64,000 nucleotides of DNA from NCBI GenBank assembly GCA_958496175.1, contig OY292280.1:10478001-10542000 (forward strand), in the 5' to 3' direction. Positions within the stretch are counted from its first letter, which is position 1. Each line of letters begins with the position of its first letter. The notes below the pieces were generated by a model that did no database searches, was not told the DNA's origin, and saw only the letters and a list, made by a program, of their open reading frames with translations. The translations under genes and the position numbers were made by a program. This document shows, piece by piece, positions 1-12,789 of the stretch. The stretch comes from Sisyra terminalis (Eukaryota; Arthropoda; Insecta; Neuroptera; Sisyridae).

Positions 1-747
1 CGCTCAATACTGACATAAATAACAAATTGTAAAAATTGGCAATTGATTGAATGAAATCAAAATGACTGTTGAAACCAATGACAACAATCAGTATTTGTTT
101 ACAATATTTTTTTTCTGTCTTTGCTGACATATATGCTTACATACTACTTATTTTGCCTATTATTATTATAATGACATTTAAAATTCATTTAAAAGAAGAA
201 TATATTTATGAAGTTATTAAGTGTAATATTTAAAATAATAAAATGAAATTCGATTGATACATTCTATTTTTCTTTATTTGAATTAAAAATCAGTATCAAT
301 TCTTAGATATAAATGGGTTAAATAAAATATACAATTACTATTGTATTAATATATTTTTTTAGTTGATATTTAGAATTGCATATACATATCTATGCATGAA
401 ATTTTATGCCTTTCAACTTCGTTCGACATCAGTTTCCAGATTGTCCCTCTTATGCTATCTCAATAAATTAATCCTAAGGCCAAACGTTCGAAAAAGTTGG
501 ATCTTATCTTCCTGAAGTATGTTTTACGCATGATTAACTTTATACTGCATTTTCTACAACTGTGACATTAGATTCTTTGAAAATTCAAGTTTTAGAAACA
601 CCACGTCAGGGAATAGAAAATGATGTTAGAGTAACAGACAACATAGTTTATGAAGAAATATTCGATTAAAAAATTTTTTGTGCAAATGCACAGGGGTCCC
701 CTAGTTACTTTTAATATCAAAATACATAAGAAGCAAACGAATGAGAT

Positions 748-1880
748 ACGGCAAAGACAAGGATCAAGAATATGAACTTTAAATACATCCATTTAAGTGT
801 AATACAAATATAATAATTATTGGCTCAAAATTGAAATACCTCCTTGAAATAGCTCCTCACGTTGGTGACAATATTTCGGAATGACCAAGGTATATTCTTG
901 TAGAAAATTGAACGATATCCATCGATATAATTGATAAACCATCAATTTTATGAAAAAAAATTTATAGGCCATTTTTTGTAGAGCACTTTTTTTTCTATAA
1001 CTTATCTTTATAAAAGTTTTTGGTATTTTTCACAGGTCCTAAGTTATTTGCATTAAACTGAAAATATTCGTAATTTTATTGTTTTAAATTAATAATATTT
1101 CCTGAATTATTATATTTTTAACATAAAAATTATTTTTTTATTTTATTTAAATAACTCAGGACCTGTGAAAAATATCAAAAACTTTTATAGAGATAAGTTA
1201 TAGGAAAAAAAGTGCTCTACAAAAAATGTCCTATAAAATTTTTTCACAAAATTGATGGTTGCGTCAAAAAATTGAAAAAATATTAAAATTTCTCTTTAGT
1301 TCAACTTTGACCTCGAATAACTTTTGAAAGAATAAATATATCAAAAACTTGTAAGAACACCTTTTTTGTAGATCGTTCAATTTTCTACAAGAATATACCT
1401 TGGTCATTCCGAAATATTGTCACCAACGTGAGCTATAAAATTCCAAAGTGCTAGAGAATATTGTTCCCATGTTATTTAAAAGGAAAATCGAAATTTGCGA
1501 TGCGGTACCTCTTAATATTAATATTAAGAACTTAAACTTTCACAAGATTTTTTTTTGTCATTTCCAACAATATTTTTGAGATAATTAATAAAAAAAAATC
1601 ATATTTTTTTTTGAATCAGTCCAGTATATATGTATAAATAGACAATTCAATATTTTATTTGAAACCCAGTTACATTCTGTGAAATATTCACAGCCCAACA
1701 CTGACACAACTCATTAATGGCTAAAATTAGCAATTGAATGAAATTGAAATGACAGTTGAAACTAATGACATGGTAGTTTAAATTTGAGCCAATAATTATT
1801 ATACTTGTATTCCACTTAAATGGATGTATTTAAAGTTTATATTCTTGATCCTTGTCTTTGCCGCAATACATTCGTTTTCT
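748..1880. repeat. Large inverted repeat (foldback element)
   Basis: Sequence at about 860-1060 returns as its reverse complement at about 1150-1435, around a centre near 1105; an example pair is TTGGTGACAATATTTCGGAA and TTCCGAAATATTGTCACCAA. A second pair of inverted blocks lies outside it (about 770-830 against 1790-1865). The stretch 1440-1780 is present on one side only and carries the TTAATATTAATATTAAG box shared with the other foldbacks here. Short direct repeats at 20-85 and 1700-1765 flank the structure. No transposase ORF is visible. Confidence 0.75.
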
Positions 1881-2950
1881 TTTTATGAATTTTGATATTA
1901 AAAGTAATTTGTGTTTAAAATTGTATCATATTTAGTTAGGACAAATCTTATAAGTGGTGTGCTAGTTCTGGCACTACCGAAAGAGGCTACGGCAGTGGAT
2001 TAAAAACCTATTTTTAACTATACCGAAGAAGTATAACTGTTAAAGTTTAAGTGCTTTTTTCAATATTAAATGGATTGATACCATTTTTGAATTTAAAAAT
2101 TTTTGTGATTATAAGGGTTGCATTTCTTTTTCTTATGGTTAGTAGAGTAACCAAGGGATGTTGTAGATAGGGGATGCAAGATTGGAATTAAATATCGATG
2201 TTTTTGAAGTTAATTCGATGCAAATTGGTGTTGAACCCCTAAAGTTCATAAGTTTTTCAAATGGAAATTATAAATATTATTATGGAGGAAGAAGTGTGGT
2301 AAGTTGAGGCTGTGTCTACTAAAGATATTCGAATCGTGACAACATTTTCTCAGGCGAAACAACTAAATCAAATTTGTTTACACGACAATATTAACTTGAA
2401 GTAGTTTATTTTATGGATCTCTTAAAGGGGCCATAAATCACGTTTCCGTGTACTTCTTGAAGTATCGCAATGTGGAAAATTGCTAGCGCCAACTTATTCC
2501 TTAACCACCTTGAAACTAAACTTTACCAATGATAACTCGTAAGATGAGAAATAATGTTACAACAGCCCCAGCAACATACGTTTTCTTCATCCACATACCA
2601 AAACCAACCCCGAATCCATCCCCCCGGAGCTAACTTTTCCGCGCGCATCGCATTTTCCTCGACGTTCTGTCCATATGCTTCTCTATTTTCATTTCCCCTT
2701 TATTTTGTATTAGTATATATTATGTACATTCGCAATTGCAAATCTTAAACTTTTCATGCACATTTTCGTCTCTCTACACAAATTTATGTCTTTTCAAATT
2801 GATTATTTCATGCATTTTTCACCAATTACAATCATTATTTCCACTTTTATGACGTCTCAAATACGTTTTCCCGTTAAATTAAAAACTTTTCGACGTTTTC
2901 AAATTCAATTTGTCCAGCATCTTTCCCAATACATTTCCACTAATCTCTTT
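1881..2950. other. No recognisable feature
   Basis: AT-rich sequence. Short open frames at 2554-3055 have no domain, no splice support and biased composition. Confidence 0.6.
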
Positions 2951-2954
2951 TTTT

Positions 2955-3530
2955 CCATTGTTCTGGGGGGCTCTCCTGGAAGTTCTTCTGCGCTGCGTCC
3001 TAAAAGGACTATTGCGCCCCAGTTGGACCAATGGTCAGGTCTGCTTCTGATATGAATAAATGATATAATCTAAGCTTTTACCATGAAGTGGTATAAGAAA
3101 TTTATACACAAAATAAGGGTTACGATCTCCAATTTGCTTATGATCTTTTTTTCTCTTCTTCTGGAAGCCTCTCCTGAGAATTTCTCTGCGCTGCGTCCTA
3201 AAAGGACTATTGCGCCCCAGTTGGACCAATGGTCAGGTCTGCTTCTGATATGAATAAATGATGTAAACTAAGCTTTTACCATGAAGTGGTATAAGAAATT
3301 TATACACAAGATAAGGGTTACGTTCTCCAATTTGCTTATGATTTTTTTTCTCGTCTTCTGAGGACCTTTCCTGAGAGTTCCTCGGCGCTGCATCCTAAAA
3401 GGACTATTGCGCCCCACTTTGTTTTCAGTTCCAGTTGGTCAGGTCTGCTACTGATATGAATCTCAGCAGTCAACTGGATCTGGTTATATTCATTTAATGA
3501 CAATAATAACACCTTGCCAGAAATCAAGGT
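2955..3530 (-). repeat. Tandem repeat (about 198 bp x 3) of a Jockey 3' end
   Basis: A block containing CGCTGCGTCCTAAAAGGACT followed by TTGCGCCCCA recurs at about 2991, 3189 and 3386 (spacing 198 and 197). A fourth, diverged block lies at 4387 beside the RNase H fragment. On the minus strand the block reads WGAIVLLGCSAEELSGKVLR, the kind of C-terminal tail seen in Jockey-type LINE polyproteins. A shorter relative on the + strand lies at 56030-56226. Confidence 0.7.
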
Positions 3531-3578
3531 AAAAGTTCAAAGTGTTACTTTTGTACCCAGTATCCCCTAGTCCTCGCA
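3482..3578. mobile_element. End fragment of the 'GGGGAGACTGGGTACAAAAG' element
   Basis: This matches the right end of the 26217-27551 element nearly base for base (TTATATTCATTTAATGACAA through to TTTTGTACCCAGTATCCCCT). Only this end is present. It abuts the Jockey 3' repeats. Confidence 0.7.
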
Positions 3579-3579
3579 G

Positions 3580-4262
3580 GGGACTTAGTTAAAATTTTGA
3601 TAAGAAAAAAATTTCAACTTCTGAGGAGTAAAGAGGTCTTAAAACACATTGAATAATGATGCAAAATTCCTTTATTTTATTCTTGCATTTTCCTGAATAT
3701 CTCTCTGGAATTTATACTTTGAGACCAAATGGTTATATTGTATCTCGTGGAAAGAATACAATAAAGTTTCTATTTATTAAGATCTTTGAATCTACTATAG
3801 TATTAGTTAGGTTTCAAAACAATACTCTTTTCAATTTGAAACCCAAGTAAGTGAGCTTTTTGTTAAATACCGAGAAAAAATATTCGAAAATGAAAAGCTT
3901 AAGAAATAGTTGGTCCAATTCTAAGAATTCTGCTTTAATTTCCAAAAAATCACCTTGCAGGAGTTGAAGAAGAAAATATAAAAGCTCTCCCAATAGAAAT
4001 ATTGCAATTTGTTGTGGTTCAGTTGGATATCAATTGAATACTTTTAGAATGTACCTATAATAATATTGATCCTCAAAATTAGAAAACTTATCTGTCGTAT
4101 TTCAAATTGAAAAGCTCATTTCCGAATGGAATCAATCAATTCTAGGGGACAAAAATGCCATTCCCAGCTATTATTTTGGTTTCAGAAAGTAAAACTTTAC
4201 AATCGAGTAGATAAACATAATGAAAACGGTTTTCACCAAAAAAAGCTCACCTCTTTACCGAT
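3580..4262. other. No recognisable feature
   Basis: AT-rich spacer between two pieces of Jockey 3' sequence. A 64-codon open frame at 3656-3850 has no recognisable domain. Confidence 0.5.
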
Positions 4263-4264
4263 GT

Positions 4265-5204
4265 AAGATAAGCTTTTACCATGAAGTGAAATAAGAAATT
4301 TATACACAAGATAAGCACTACGTTCTCCAATTTGCTTATGATTTTTTTTCCTCTTGTTCTGGGGGCCTTTCCTGAGAGTTCCTCTGCGCTGTGTTATAAA
4401 ACGACTACTGGGCCCCAGTTCCGTTGGTTTTCAATTCCAGTTGGTCAGGTTTGCTTCTGATATGAATCTCAGCAGATGGTCAACTGGGTCTTTATAGTTT
4501 GGAGATGTTTTCTCAAATTACAGTGTCCTGTTAATAGGCCTACCAGGGTTTTGATGTCCTTCCTTCTTAGATTTAGAAGTCTTTTGTTATGTTCATTCAG
4601 AGGTTTTTCTGTCATAACCTTTGAGGAATTGCCTCCTGCATAGTTATTCCAGGATTTTATTTGCTCATTCTGTTATGCACTTTGGTAGGCCTATAGCCGG
4701 CTCTGGACCCATGAATGACATTCTTGAATCCGCCTTTGCGAGTTCTTTGCCTTTGACACCAGAGTGCCCAGGCACCCAAGCAAGTGTAACCTTGTTGGAT
4801 GTCGCCAACTGGGTGAGGAGTGATTTACATTCCCAGACCAGCTTAGAGCTAGTTTGGTAATTTTCGATCGCTTTAATCGTGGCTTGGGTGTCTGAGAAGA
4901 TTCTTATGGTCTTATGGTGATAATTCCTTCTCATGTTTTCTTGAAGGCAAATGATTATGGCGTAGACTTCTGCTTAGAATACTGTAGGCATTTTTCCCAG
5001 GCCTACAAATACTCGTTTCCTGGGATTTGCCCCCCATATTCCAGCACCTACGCCATCATTTGTCTTTGATCCATCAGTGAACCATACTATTTCACTTGGA
5101 TTTATTTTATTTTTCTTCTGCCAATCGTTTCTTTGACTAATCTCGATCTCGAAAGGTATTTCTAAACTAAATTTGGTTTTCATGTAGTCTTGTATCATCC
5201 ACAC
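4265..5204 (-). pseudogene. Jockey-type LINE fragment: RNase H domain and 3' end
   Basis: On the minus strand from 5204 the reading is a ribonuclease H domain of a non-LTR retrotransposon. All four acidic positions are visible: D in WFTDGSK, E in AEVYAII, D in IFSDTQATIKAI and D in LAKAD, plus the hallmark WVPGHSGVKG. A TAA stop interrupts the frame between PTVF and AEVYAI (about 4974-4976). Below 4665 the reading frame decays, but the tail (RRKDIKTLVGLLTGHC, about 4500-4620) is still Jockey-like. No RT domain is present, so this is a broken 5'-truncated copy. Confidence 0.88.
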
Positions 5205-6454
5205 CCATTAATCACTGTACTAGCCAATACTCGCGACTTCGTCCATATAACAAAACAATACATCAACATTGTAATTGAATTTTTTGTTGACTTTCCAGAA
5301 AAACATAATTTAATTATTTCAATTTTCCTTTCTCAAATGATACGCATTTCTCAAAAATGTTTTATGACATCTCAAATATCATTATGAATATTTCATATTC
5401 GATTTAATAGAAAATGACAATATTTGCAGAAATAATCGTAATGAAACAAATATAATAAACCGAAATTAATACATTTTTTTATATAAATTTTCATTTTATT
5501 ACTAACCTGTCAGTTTTCATTTAGCAAAAATTTGAAGAACTAAGTTCCCAAGGTAAAACAAAAAAAAAACGATGATAACGCAAACAATGTATTTATCGTT
5601 GACATATTAAAACCAATACAAAAGAATTTCATATAAAAGTTTTTCGAAACATTTAAACCAACTATATGTTATCATTTTATTCGTAAATTTTTGGAACTTT
5701 TAAATTATTTAGTAAAAATTAAAGAAAATAACCCTTGCTGGTTGAGTGCATAATTTCATCAATACTGTTAATTGTGTCATTGGACACAACTCACACACGA
5801 GTGTCGCCAAGTAGCGGATAGTGCAAAAAATTTGCAAGGAAACAATTTTTTTACAAAAATCACGATTCTAGCATTAGAGGTTTGCCTAAAAGAATTAGTA
5901 GTATAGCAAAAATTTTTGCTTCAATTATAATTTTTAATGCTCTGTATTTCCTATCAAAATCAAAATTGTAGCTTTAAACCATTGAATTTTTGGTCAGAAT
6001 TGATTAAATCGAAATTTTATAATCAATAGACTTTAGTTAGCAATGATTGTTTATAATATACTTAAAAAATTTTCTTCGGCCTTAAATACTAGCTTTTAAG
6101 TACTATAGGGGTGAAATTATGGTTATTGACCATAAAAACAAGACAAAGACAGTCGAAAAAAAATGTCGATGAATGTTTTCCATTGGACGGATGGAAACTA
6201 TCGCAATAATTAACCTTCAGAAAGAAAAAGCAATTCCTCAAACTAGGGATGCCGGAAGTGAAAAAAATATCGTTATATCGATTTTTTTTTGAATATCAAT
6301 ATCGGCGTCGATATTTTAAGAAAAAAATATCGATATATCGGTTAAATTTTCCAATAGTCATACACTATTGAGAACCAACACATAGCAGTAAGTTAAAAAA
6401 TGGCGGAACATTTCAATGAATTCCTGGTTGCTCTCATCCATGGTGTGGTAAATG
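5205..6454. other. Mostly unrecognised AT-rich sequence
   Basis: The only familiar string is CTCGCGACTTCGTCCATATA near 5230, resembling the CGCGACTTCGTC string that recurs at 16562 in this window and that I associate with LINE/SINE 3' tails in insects. No coding signal. Confidence 0.45.
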
Positions 6455-6789
6455 ATTAATAATGTTCTTGGGAACTTGGATTTAAATTATAAGACGTTAT
6501 TTTTCAAATTATCTCAACATTTCGTTGGTATTTATTTCCAACTTCTTCAGGGGAATTTTTGATGTTAACATCCTCGTTGTAAATACTGACTTTATAACAA
6601 GATTTTCAACAATTAATTGCCACTAGCGTACTCACTTGGTTATCTTGTTAAAAAGTCAGTATTTACAACGAGGATGTTAACATCAAAAATTCTCCTGAAG
6701 AAGTTGGAAATAAATACCAACGAAACGTTGAGGTAATTTTAAAATTACGTCTTATTATTTAAATCCAAGTTCCCAAGAACATTATTAAT
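6455..6789. repeat. 335-bp foldback (near-palindromic) element
   Basis: The outer sequence ATTAATAATGTTCTTGGGAA is matched in reverse complement by the right end at 6770-6789. Arms of about 140-165 bp surround a loop at about 6594-6655 and include CGTTGTAAATACTGACTTTA against its inverse. No ORF and no clear target duplication. Confidence 0.8.
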
Positions 6790-7227
6790 TATTTCAATGA
6801 ATGTCGCTACACAAATGAGATAGTTAAATGTTCACAAATACTAATGCAAAAACAATAAATTTGTAAGCTTTCAATAGTTAAAATTTCAACCGCCAGATTT
6901 CATGATCCAATTGGTTAGTTCCCAATACAATGACTCCTTTCCGTTCGTTCCTATCCTTTACGGTTTTGAACTCTAGTTACTTTAGTTACCAGAGTTACTA
7001 CTTTAGTTTAGAAATCATTATTCAAATCTATTATCTCGTTTTTCTCTTTTAAACTTCGCATCGGTCCGTTTCTCTTAAAAAGGGGAAATAAAACGACGCC
7101 AGCGCTCGAAGTGAGAAATCCGGTACTACCATTGTCAATACAGAAAGAATAGTTGGCTTTGGGTCCCGAGTTTCGGTCAAACTCTTACGATATTTGTAAG
7201 TGTTAAACGTTTAAAACGATTCCTTGC

Positions 7228-8390
7228 TATTGTTTTTTGGCATTTGAAAATTATCATATTTGCAAATTTGGGGTGCAGTTGTAGTTGATCCTTTAATAAC
7301 AGGAGAAAAAAAAACATGTGAAAATTTTGCCAATAAGCCCTCTTCGAGATGTCATCATTAAATTTAACCCTTATAAGGAAAAAAAAAAACCCTAAAAAAG
7401 AAACCCCTACGCTGGAAAGAATATTAAATGCAGAACTTATGCAACCAGTGATTCATTCGCCCAATGTTCAATGTATTTGGCTGATATTGCTATTGTTATT
7501 ATTATTGTACTCAAATAATACGTCTGATCAGTAGTAAATATTATTTGGAATTTTCGATTAATCCCTTAGCTCCCTTTTTCACCATACTGTCCTCAAAATA
7601 CCAAAACGTTGGTATTTGTTTACTAATAATATAAAATAGTATTTACCCATAAGTTAACTTGGCACAATTTTCATTTATTTATGCATAGCATTCGATGATT
7701 GAAGGAATTTTAAATATCGAAAAAAATGGGGAAGGACATTAAAATGTTTCCATGTTTTTCGACAACTTTTCCGGATGTAACACGGAGTAGCCATGATTCA
7801 AATATTTTCAGGATATTTACATTTTTTCGAGCGATTTTCTTTTTCAATTTTCCTCATATCTCGTTAGAATTGTTATATATAAGTTTTACTAACCATATCA
7901 TATATCTTCTTATGGCTGAATCAATAAGTACCCCACTGCTGGAGCCGAAATCCCGGGTTCGAATCCCGTTTAGGACAAATTTTTTTTATAATTTTAAATG
8001 ATTGATTTTTATTCTTTACTGCTTATTATATCACAAATTAACATTAATCCTTGTATCAAGAGTTTCCTTGGTCAAAATATTCAATCAAAGAGTTCCATCT
8101 TTTCCGGGTTGCAATTGCTCACCTGTACTGTGACGTCACTCAATTTCAAGCGGAAAAAAATCTTCGACAAATAAAGGGAAGGATTTCGAAGTATTAATTA
8201 TCGTGAAATAAAATTTCGAGATTGGTCTAGTTACACAGCAGGAAGCCTTAAACACATATCCTTCAATTGTTTGGGAAAAATTTTCGGCCGAAATCCAAGA
8301 AACTCTAAAATATTTCCAAATTTTAGTAAACTATCGATCGGTAGCTTATTGGATAGTGCTAGAATTACTCAAAATTCAATTGCTTCTCAT
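7228..8390 (+). repeat. 1.15-kb dispersed repeat, copy 1, with tRNA-like B box
   Basis: Very similar in the same orientation to 34638-35820, over about 1 kb then fading. Near the middle (7930-7976) GGAGCCGAAATCCCGGGTTC continues into GAATCCCGTTTAGGACA, resembling the T-arm and acceptor side of a tRNA with a canonical B box. A 91-codon open frame (7726-8001) is kept in both copies, but it has no domain and overlaps the tRNA-like part, so I do not call it a gene. Confidence 0.8.
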
Positions 8391-8818
8391 TGATTTGATT
8401 TTTGTTTCTTTTTTACGAAGGGATTTCTAATTCAAAGGATAATTCCGAAAAATACAACGCCTTTGGTTTGAATTTGAGGTATTTATCTTTATAAAGTTCA
8501 TTAAATCAACGTTTATTAAATGCTATATTTATCTAAGGAATCTTGCAAAAAAATATTATCCTGTTTGTAGAAAAACAACCATAATTAAATTTTAAGATGT
8601 CAAAGAAGATTATTATCAATTTCAAAATAAAATTATGAGAGATGGCTATTTTTCCATTTTATTAATAAAATACCATCGGCTAAAAACAACTGAAGGATTT
8701 TACATAAACTTAGCAATTAATTTAATAAATCCTGGAAAAGCCAAGGTTAATAATGATTGAATTTCATCAAAACTATATATAAATATGGTTTTCTTTATTA
8801 GGTTGGGTATGATCACTG
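8391..8818. other. No recognisable feature
   Basis: AT-rich spacer between the 1.15-kb repeat and the foldback starting at 8819. Confidence 0.5.
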
Positions 8819-9621
8819 TAGGGTGATTTTTTTTTACTTTTTTTGGTCCCATCGTGAAATTTTGTTGGAAATACCAAAAAAAAAATTGTCTGAAAGTTTG
8901 AGCCCTTAATATTAATTTTAAGTCCTCGACCAAGACGTGTAAAGATTTCCCATTGAAAATACACGGAAACTCTAATTTTTTATTTTTAAATTTCTATATC
9001 TCAGCGGCATTTCATGGGATCGCTTTTACCGAAGATGGTTTTTTCTCAGAATTAAACGCTCTACAAAAGTGGCCATTGCGACAAAGTCGTAACTCACACC
9101 GGTGAGGTAGTACGGGCCACTGAACCTGATTTTTCCATAAAATTCGCGTTTTTTTTGCATTTATCTCGTAAATAACAAGAGCTACAGAAAAATTATAAAC
9201 GAAAAACTTGTAGAGAATTTAATTTCCTACAAAAAAGTTCCTGTAGACCAAATCACGAAGATCAATATTAAACGAGATATTAAGCCTTGAATTTTATGGA
9301 AAAATCAGGTTCAGTGGCCCGTACTACCTCACCGGTGTGAGTTACGACTTTGTCGCAATGGGCACTTTTGTAGAGCGTTTAATTCTGAGAAAAAACCATC
9401 TTCGGTAAAAGCGATCTCATGAAATACCGCTGAGATATAGAAATTTAAAAATAAAAAATCAGAGTTTCCGTGTATTTTCAATGGGAAATCTTTACACGTC
9501 TTGGTCGAGGACTTAAAATTAATATTAAGGGCTCAAACTTTCAGAGAATTTTTTTTTAGTATTTCCAACAAAATTTCACGATGGGACCAAAAAAAAAAAA
9601 AGTTAAAAAAAAATCACTCGA
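8819..9621. mobile_element. 803-bp foldback element with TAGGGTGA-type ends
   Basis: The left end TAGGGTGATTTTTTTTTACT is mirrored by the right end (AAAAATCACTCGA at 9621). Both arms continue inward through GGTCCCATCG, a TTAATATTAA box and CGTAACTCACACCGGTGAGG to a centre near 9220. The flanks ATGATCAC and ATGACCAG may be an eroded 8-bp target duplication (6 of 8). Open frames on both strands are mirror images of the arms and are not genes. Confidence 0.78.
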
Positions 9622-10717
9622 ATGACCAGCTTGTATGTAGAAGAAGAGTGACAATATTACTTCAAATCATCAAATATAAAAAATAGTTTCCCTGATATTC
9701 CCTGATTCCGAAGAGGTAGTATGTCCCCGAAATTTTCTTTACCTGGTTCCACGTGTGCTCGTTGCAAGGATTTAAAAATTCAAAAGTTTAAAATGCAGCA
9801 CGTCGCACACTAAGCATTTGTTATCCTGCATAAAATGAACACGTGTAAAAAAAGACAAGGTATTAAAATAAAAATAATACATACATATGTGTAGAGCAAA
9901 ATGTATGTTAATAACAAAAAGGCTAAAAATAATGATTTACTCGGGAATATTCTGCGAATTGTCCTAGTCTCGACAATGTAGCCAGATGTTTTTTAATTAT
10001 ACAGAAATCCTTGCTGGTATTATTTTCATAATGTACATTATCCTTTAATTTAAATAATGAGATATTTACACGAGGATAAAACATGTTTTTACCTTTATCT
10101 TTTCGTGGACGTCTCAAAAATTGAAAGGAATCTACAAAAAGCTGGCAAGCATTCCTCCCGTCGGTCCGTAATGCTTTAATCTTAGCCTTTATGTTTCGGG
10201 AATATTCCCCCCACACCAAAAAATGTTCGAAAGGACTAAGAAAATTCATTACTTAACTTTATATGCGATATTTAGAGTCTCATTCATTTTCAGCAGCTGC
10301 TTAAATTACGAACAAATGGCGGCAACTTTTACACTTAAACACATTACCGTTTAGTATGTGTGGTTGGGTAACGTTAGGGGTGAGAAGGGCGAAACGGGTG
10401 TATTTACATTTCCATCCGATAAACCTTCCTAGTTTGCGACAAGCAGAAAATTTCCACATAACTTCAAACGTTACGTCATAATTATCATACCGAAAGCAAA
10501 AAATAAAAGTTTTCGAAAAAAAAAATGACCAAAAAGGATAATGATTTACAAATTTGGACAAAATATTCAACAGTTCTAGAAATTGAGGAAAAATGGATAG
10601 TTTTGTAATAAAAAATTAATAACTTCAGAAGTGAATTTCTTTTATTCCTTTTTCCTGATAGCAGTCGTCAACTCCTGGTAAGGTGATCCATTCCTCTTAT
10701 TAAGAAATCCATGATTA
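9622..10717. other. Unannotated stretch with two minus-strand open frames
   Basis: Minus-strand frames of 108 codons (9923-10249) and 89 codons (10301-10570) are longer than most background frames here, but show no domain, no homologous copy and no splice support. Confidence 0.35.
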
Positions 10718-11090
10718 AGCCTACTGGTGGTTGAGTGGTCATTGTTTCCTAATCTGTGGTCTGCAGACCCCTGGGGGTCCGCGGTCCCATTTGAAAAAGT
10801 TTGTTTTTTGTTTTTTAATTTAATGAAGGAATACTAAAATATAATATTGTCCGAAAATTGCACCTTCTTTCACTCAGGGGTTCTTGGCATTATGCTTGGT
10901 TTCCTTGGGGGTCCGTGGCTGAAAAAGGTTAGGAACTGCTGGTCTAGGCGACTGCTCCAAAACTGGTAGGTCCTAGGTTCGATCTTCACATTGAGCAAAT
11001 TTTCGATATCTCTCGTTTACAGATTTTCATAAACCCTAAAGTCGCTAAAGACCTTAATAATTTTAAACCGACGATAAGTAACAATCAACA
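10718..11090 (+). mobile_element. tRNA-derived SINE, interrupted by a MITE
   Basis: The SINE head GCCTACTGGTGGTTGAGTGG (A box) is split by a foreign block at about 10739-10937. It resumes as TGGTCTAGGCGACTGCTCCA, then the B box GGTTCGATC and the family 3' body (TCGCTAAAGACC to AAGTAACAATCAACA). Confidence 0.82.
10739..10937. mobile_element. hAT-like MITE nested in the SINE A box
   Basis: The ends CATTGTTTCCTAATCTG and its near inverse AGGTTAGGAACTG (right end about 10936) are typical of short hAT derivatives. Inside, GACCCCTGGGGGTCCGCGG recurs inverted in part. TGGT abuts both sides; the duplication is not clean, so the exact borders are uncertain. Confidence 0.6.
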
Positions 11091-11652
11091 AAATAGTTCA
11101 ACATTGTAATCTTTTTTCTTCCGTTTTTCTTGGAGGCATTCCAGTTTTCTTTCAACAAACACCCATTTTCTCTCATAATGAATCAAATTCAGTTAACCTC
11201 CTTGTATCCTTATCATTCTTAGTCATTTATTCCTTAAGTATTTTTAACAATTCTAAATTCCAGTATTACTTTTCAAACGTATCCAGTTACTTCTCTTCTT
11301 CTTTTCCTAGGATCAAGAATTCCAATTTAGGCTACGCTCCATATCCTTCTTGCAGAGTTTTAGGGACCATATTTTTTTTTCATATGGTTAACTAGGACGA
11401 GGTTTGGATAGTCTCAAGATTACACCCTTAGGCTTATTTTGTTCCCTGGATTCTTATTTTCACCTATTGTAAACGGAAAAAAGGGTATAGCTTGCTTTGT
11501 ATGGGAAAAACGCCCCCACGGTTTTTTCGATTCATACTTAGGGAATCATTTTGGTACTAAATAAAAAAATTAGCAATATTTTCAGCTTTTTATCTCAAAC
11601 GGTTTTCGAGTATTTCAAAAAAAAACTTATTTTCGATATTATTTTTTTTAAG
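11091..11652. other. No recognisable feature
   Basis: AT-rich spacer between SINE and minisatellite; no coding or repeat signal detected. Confidence 0.5.
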
Positions 11653-12787
11653 ACCGTATCTATCGGTAATACCGTCAATACCATATCTATCGGTAATACT
11701 ATCAATATCGTAGCTATCGGCAATACCGTCAAAACGGTTTTGATACGGTATTAGCGATAGCTACGATATTGACGGTATTACCATTAGCTACAGTATTGAT
11801 GGTACTACCGATAACTACGGTATTAATGGTATTACCAATAGATACGATAGTGACGGTATTACCGATAGCTACGATATTTATGGTATTACCAATAGCCACG
11901 GTATTGATAGTATTACTGATAGATACGGTAGTGAGGGTACTACCGATAGCTACGGTATTGATGTAATTACTAATAGCTACGGTATTAATGGTATTACCAA
12001 TAGATACGGTAGTGAAGGTACTACCGATAGCTACGATATTGACGGTATTACCAATAGCTACGATATTGACGGTATTACCGATAGATATGATATTGATGGT
12101 ATTACCGTTAGGTACGGTATTGACGGTATTATGAATAGCTACGGTATTAATGGTATTACCAATAGATACGGTATTGACGGTATTCCCGATACCTACGGTA
12201 TTAATGGTATTACCAATAGCTACGGTATTAATGATATTACCGATAGCTACGATATTGACGGTATTACCAATAGCTACGGTATTGATGGTATTACCGATAG
12301 CTACGGTATTAATGGTATTACCAATAGCTACGGTATTAATGATATTACCGATAGCTACGATATTGACGGTATTACCATTAGCTACGATATTACCGATAGC
12401 TACGATATTGACGGTATTACCAATAGCTACGATATTGACGGTATTACCGATAGATATGATATTGATGGTATTACCGTTAGGTACGGTATTGACGGTATTA
12501 TGAATAGCTACGGTATTAATGGTATTACCAATAGATACGGTATTGACGGTATTCCCGATACCTACGGTATTAATGGTATTACCAATAGCTACGGTATTAA
12601 TGATACTACCGATAGCTACGATATTGACGGTATTACCAATAGCTACGGTATTGATGGTATTACCGGTAGCTACGGTATTAATGGTATTACCAATAGCTAC
12701 GGTATTAATGATATTACCGATAGTTACGATATTGACGGTATTACCATTAGCTACGATATTACCGATAGATACGGTATTACGGTATAG
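11653..12787. repeat. 27-bp minisatellite array with an orientation switch and 369-bp higher-order repeat
   Basis: The unit is close to GGTATTACCAATAGCTACGG plus TATTRAY (27 bp). From about 11745 to 12787 all units run in one orientation. The first three or so (11653-11733) are inverted, the switch lying near AAAACGGTTTTGATACGG. The block starting at 12131 recurs from 12500, a 369-bp period made of 13 units plus one 18-bp partial unit. Because 27 is divisible by three, two frames stay open across the array (12131-12787 and 12150-12845). These periodic GITNSYGIN or VLPIATVLM peptides are almost certainly not genes. Confidence 0.93.
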
Positions 12788-12789
12788 AT

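Noticed and set aside
4621..4860. Plus-strand 79-codon frame
   Set aside because: Shadow of the minus-strand RNase H fragment.
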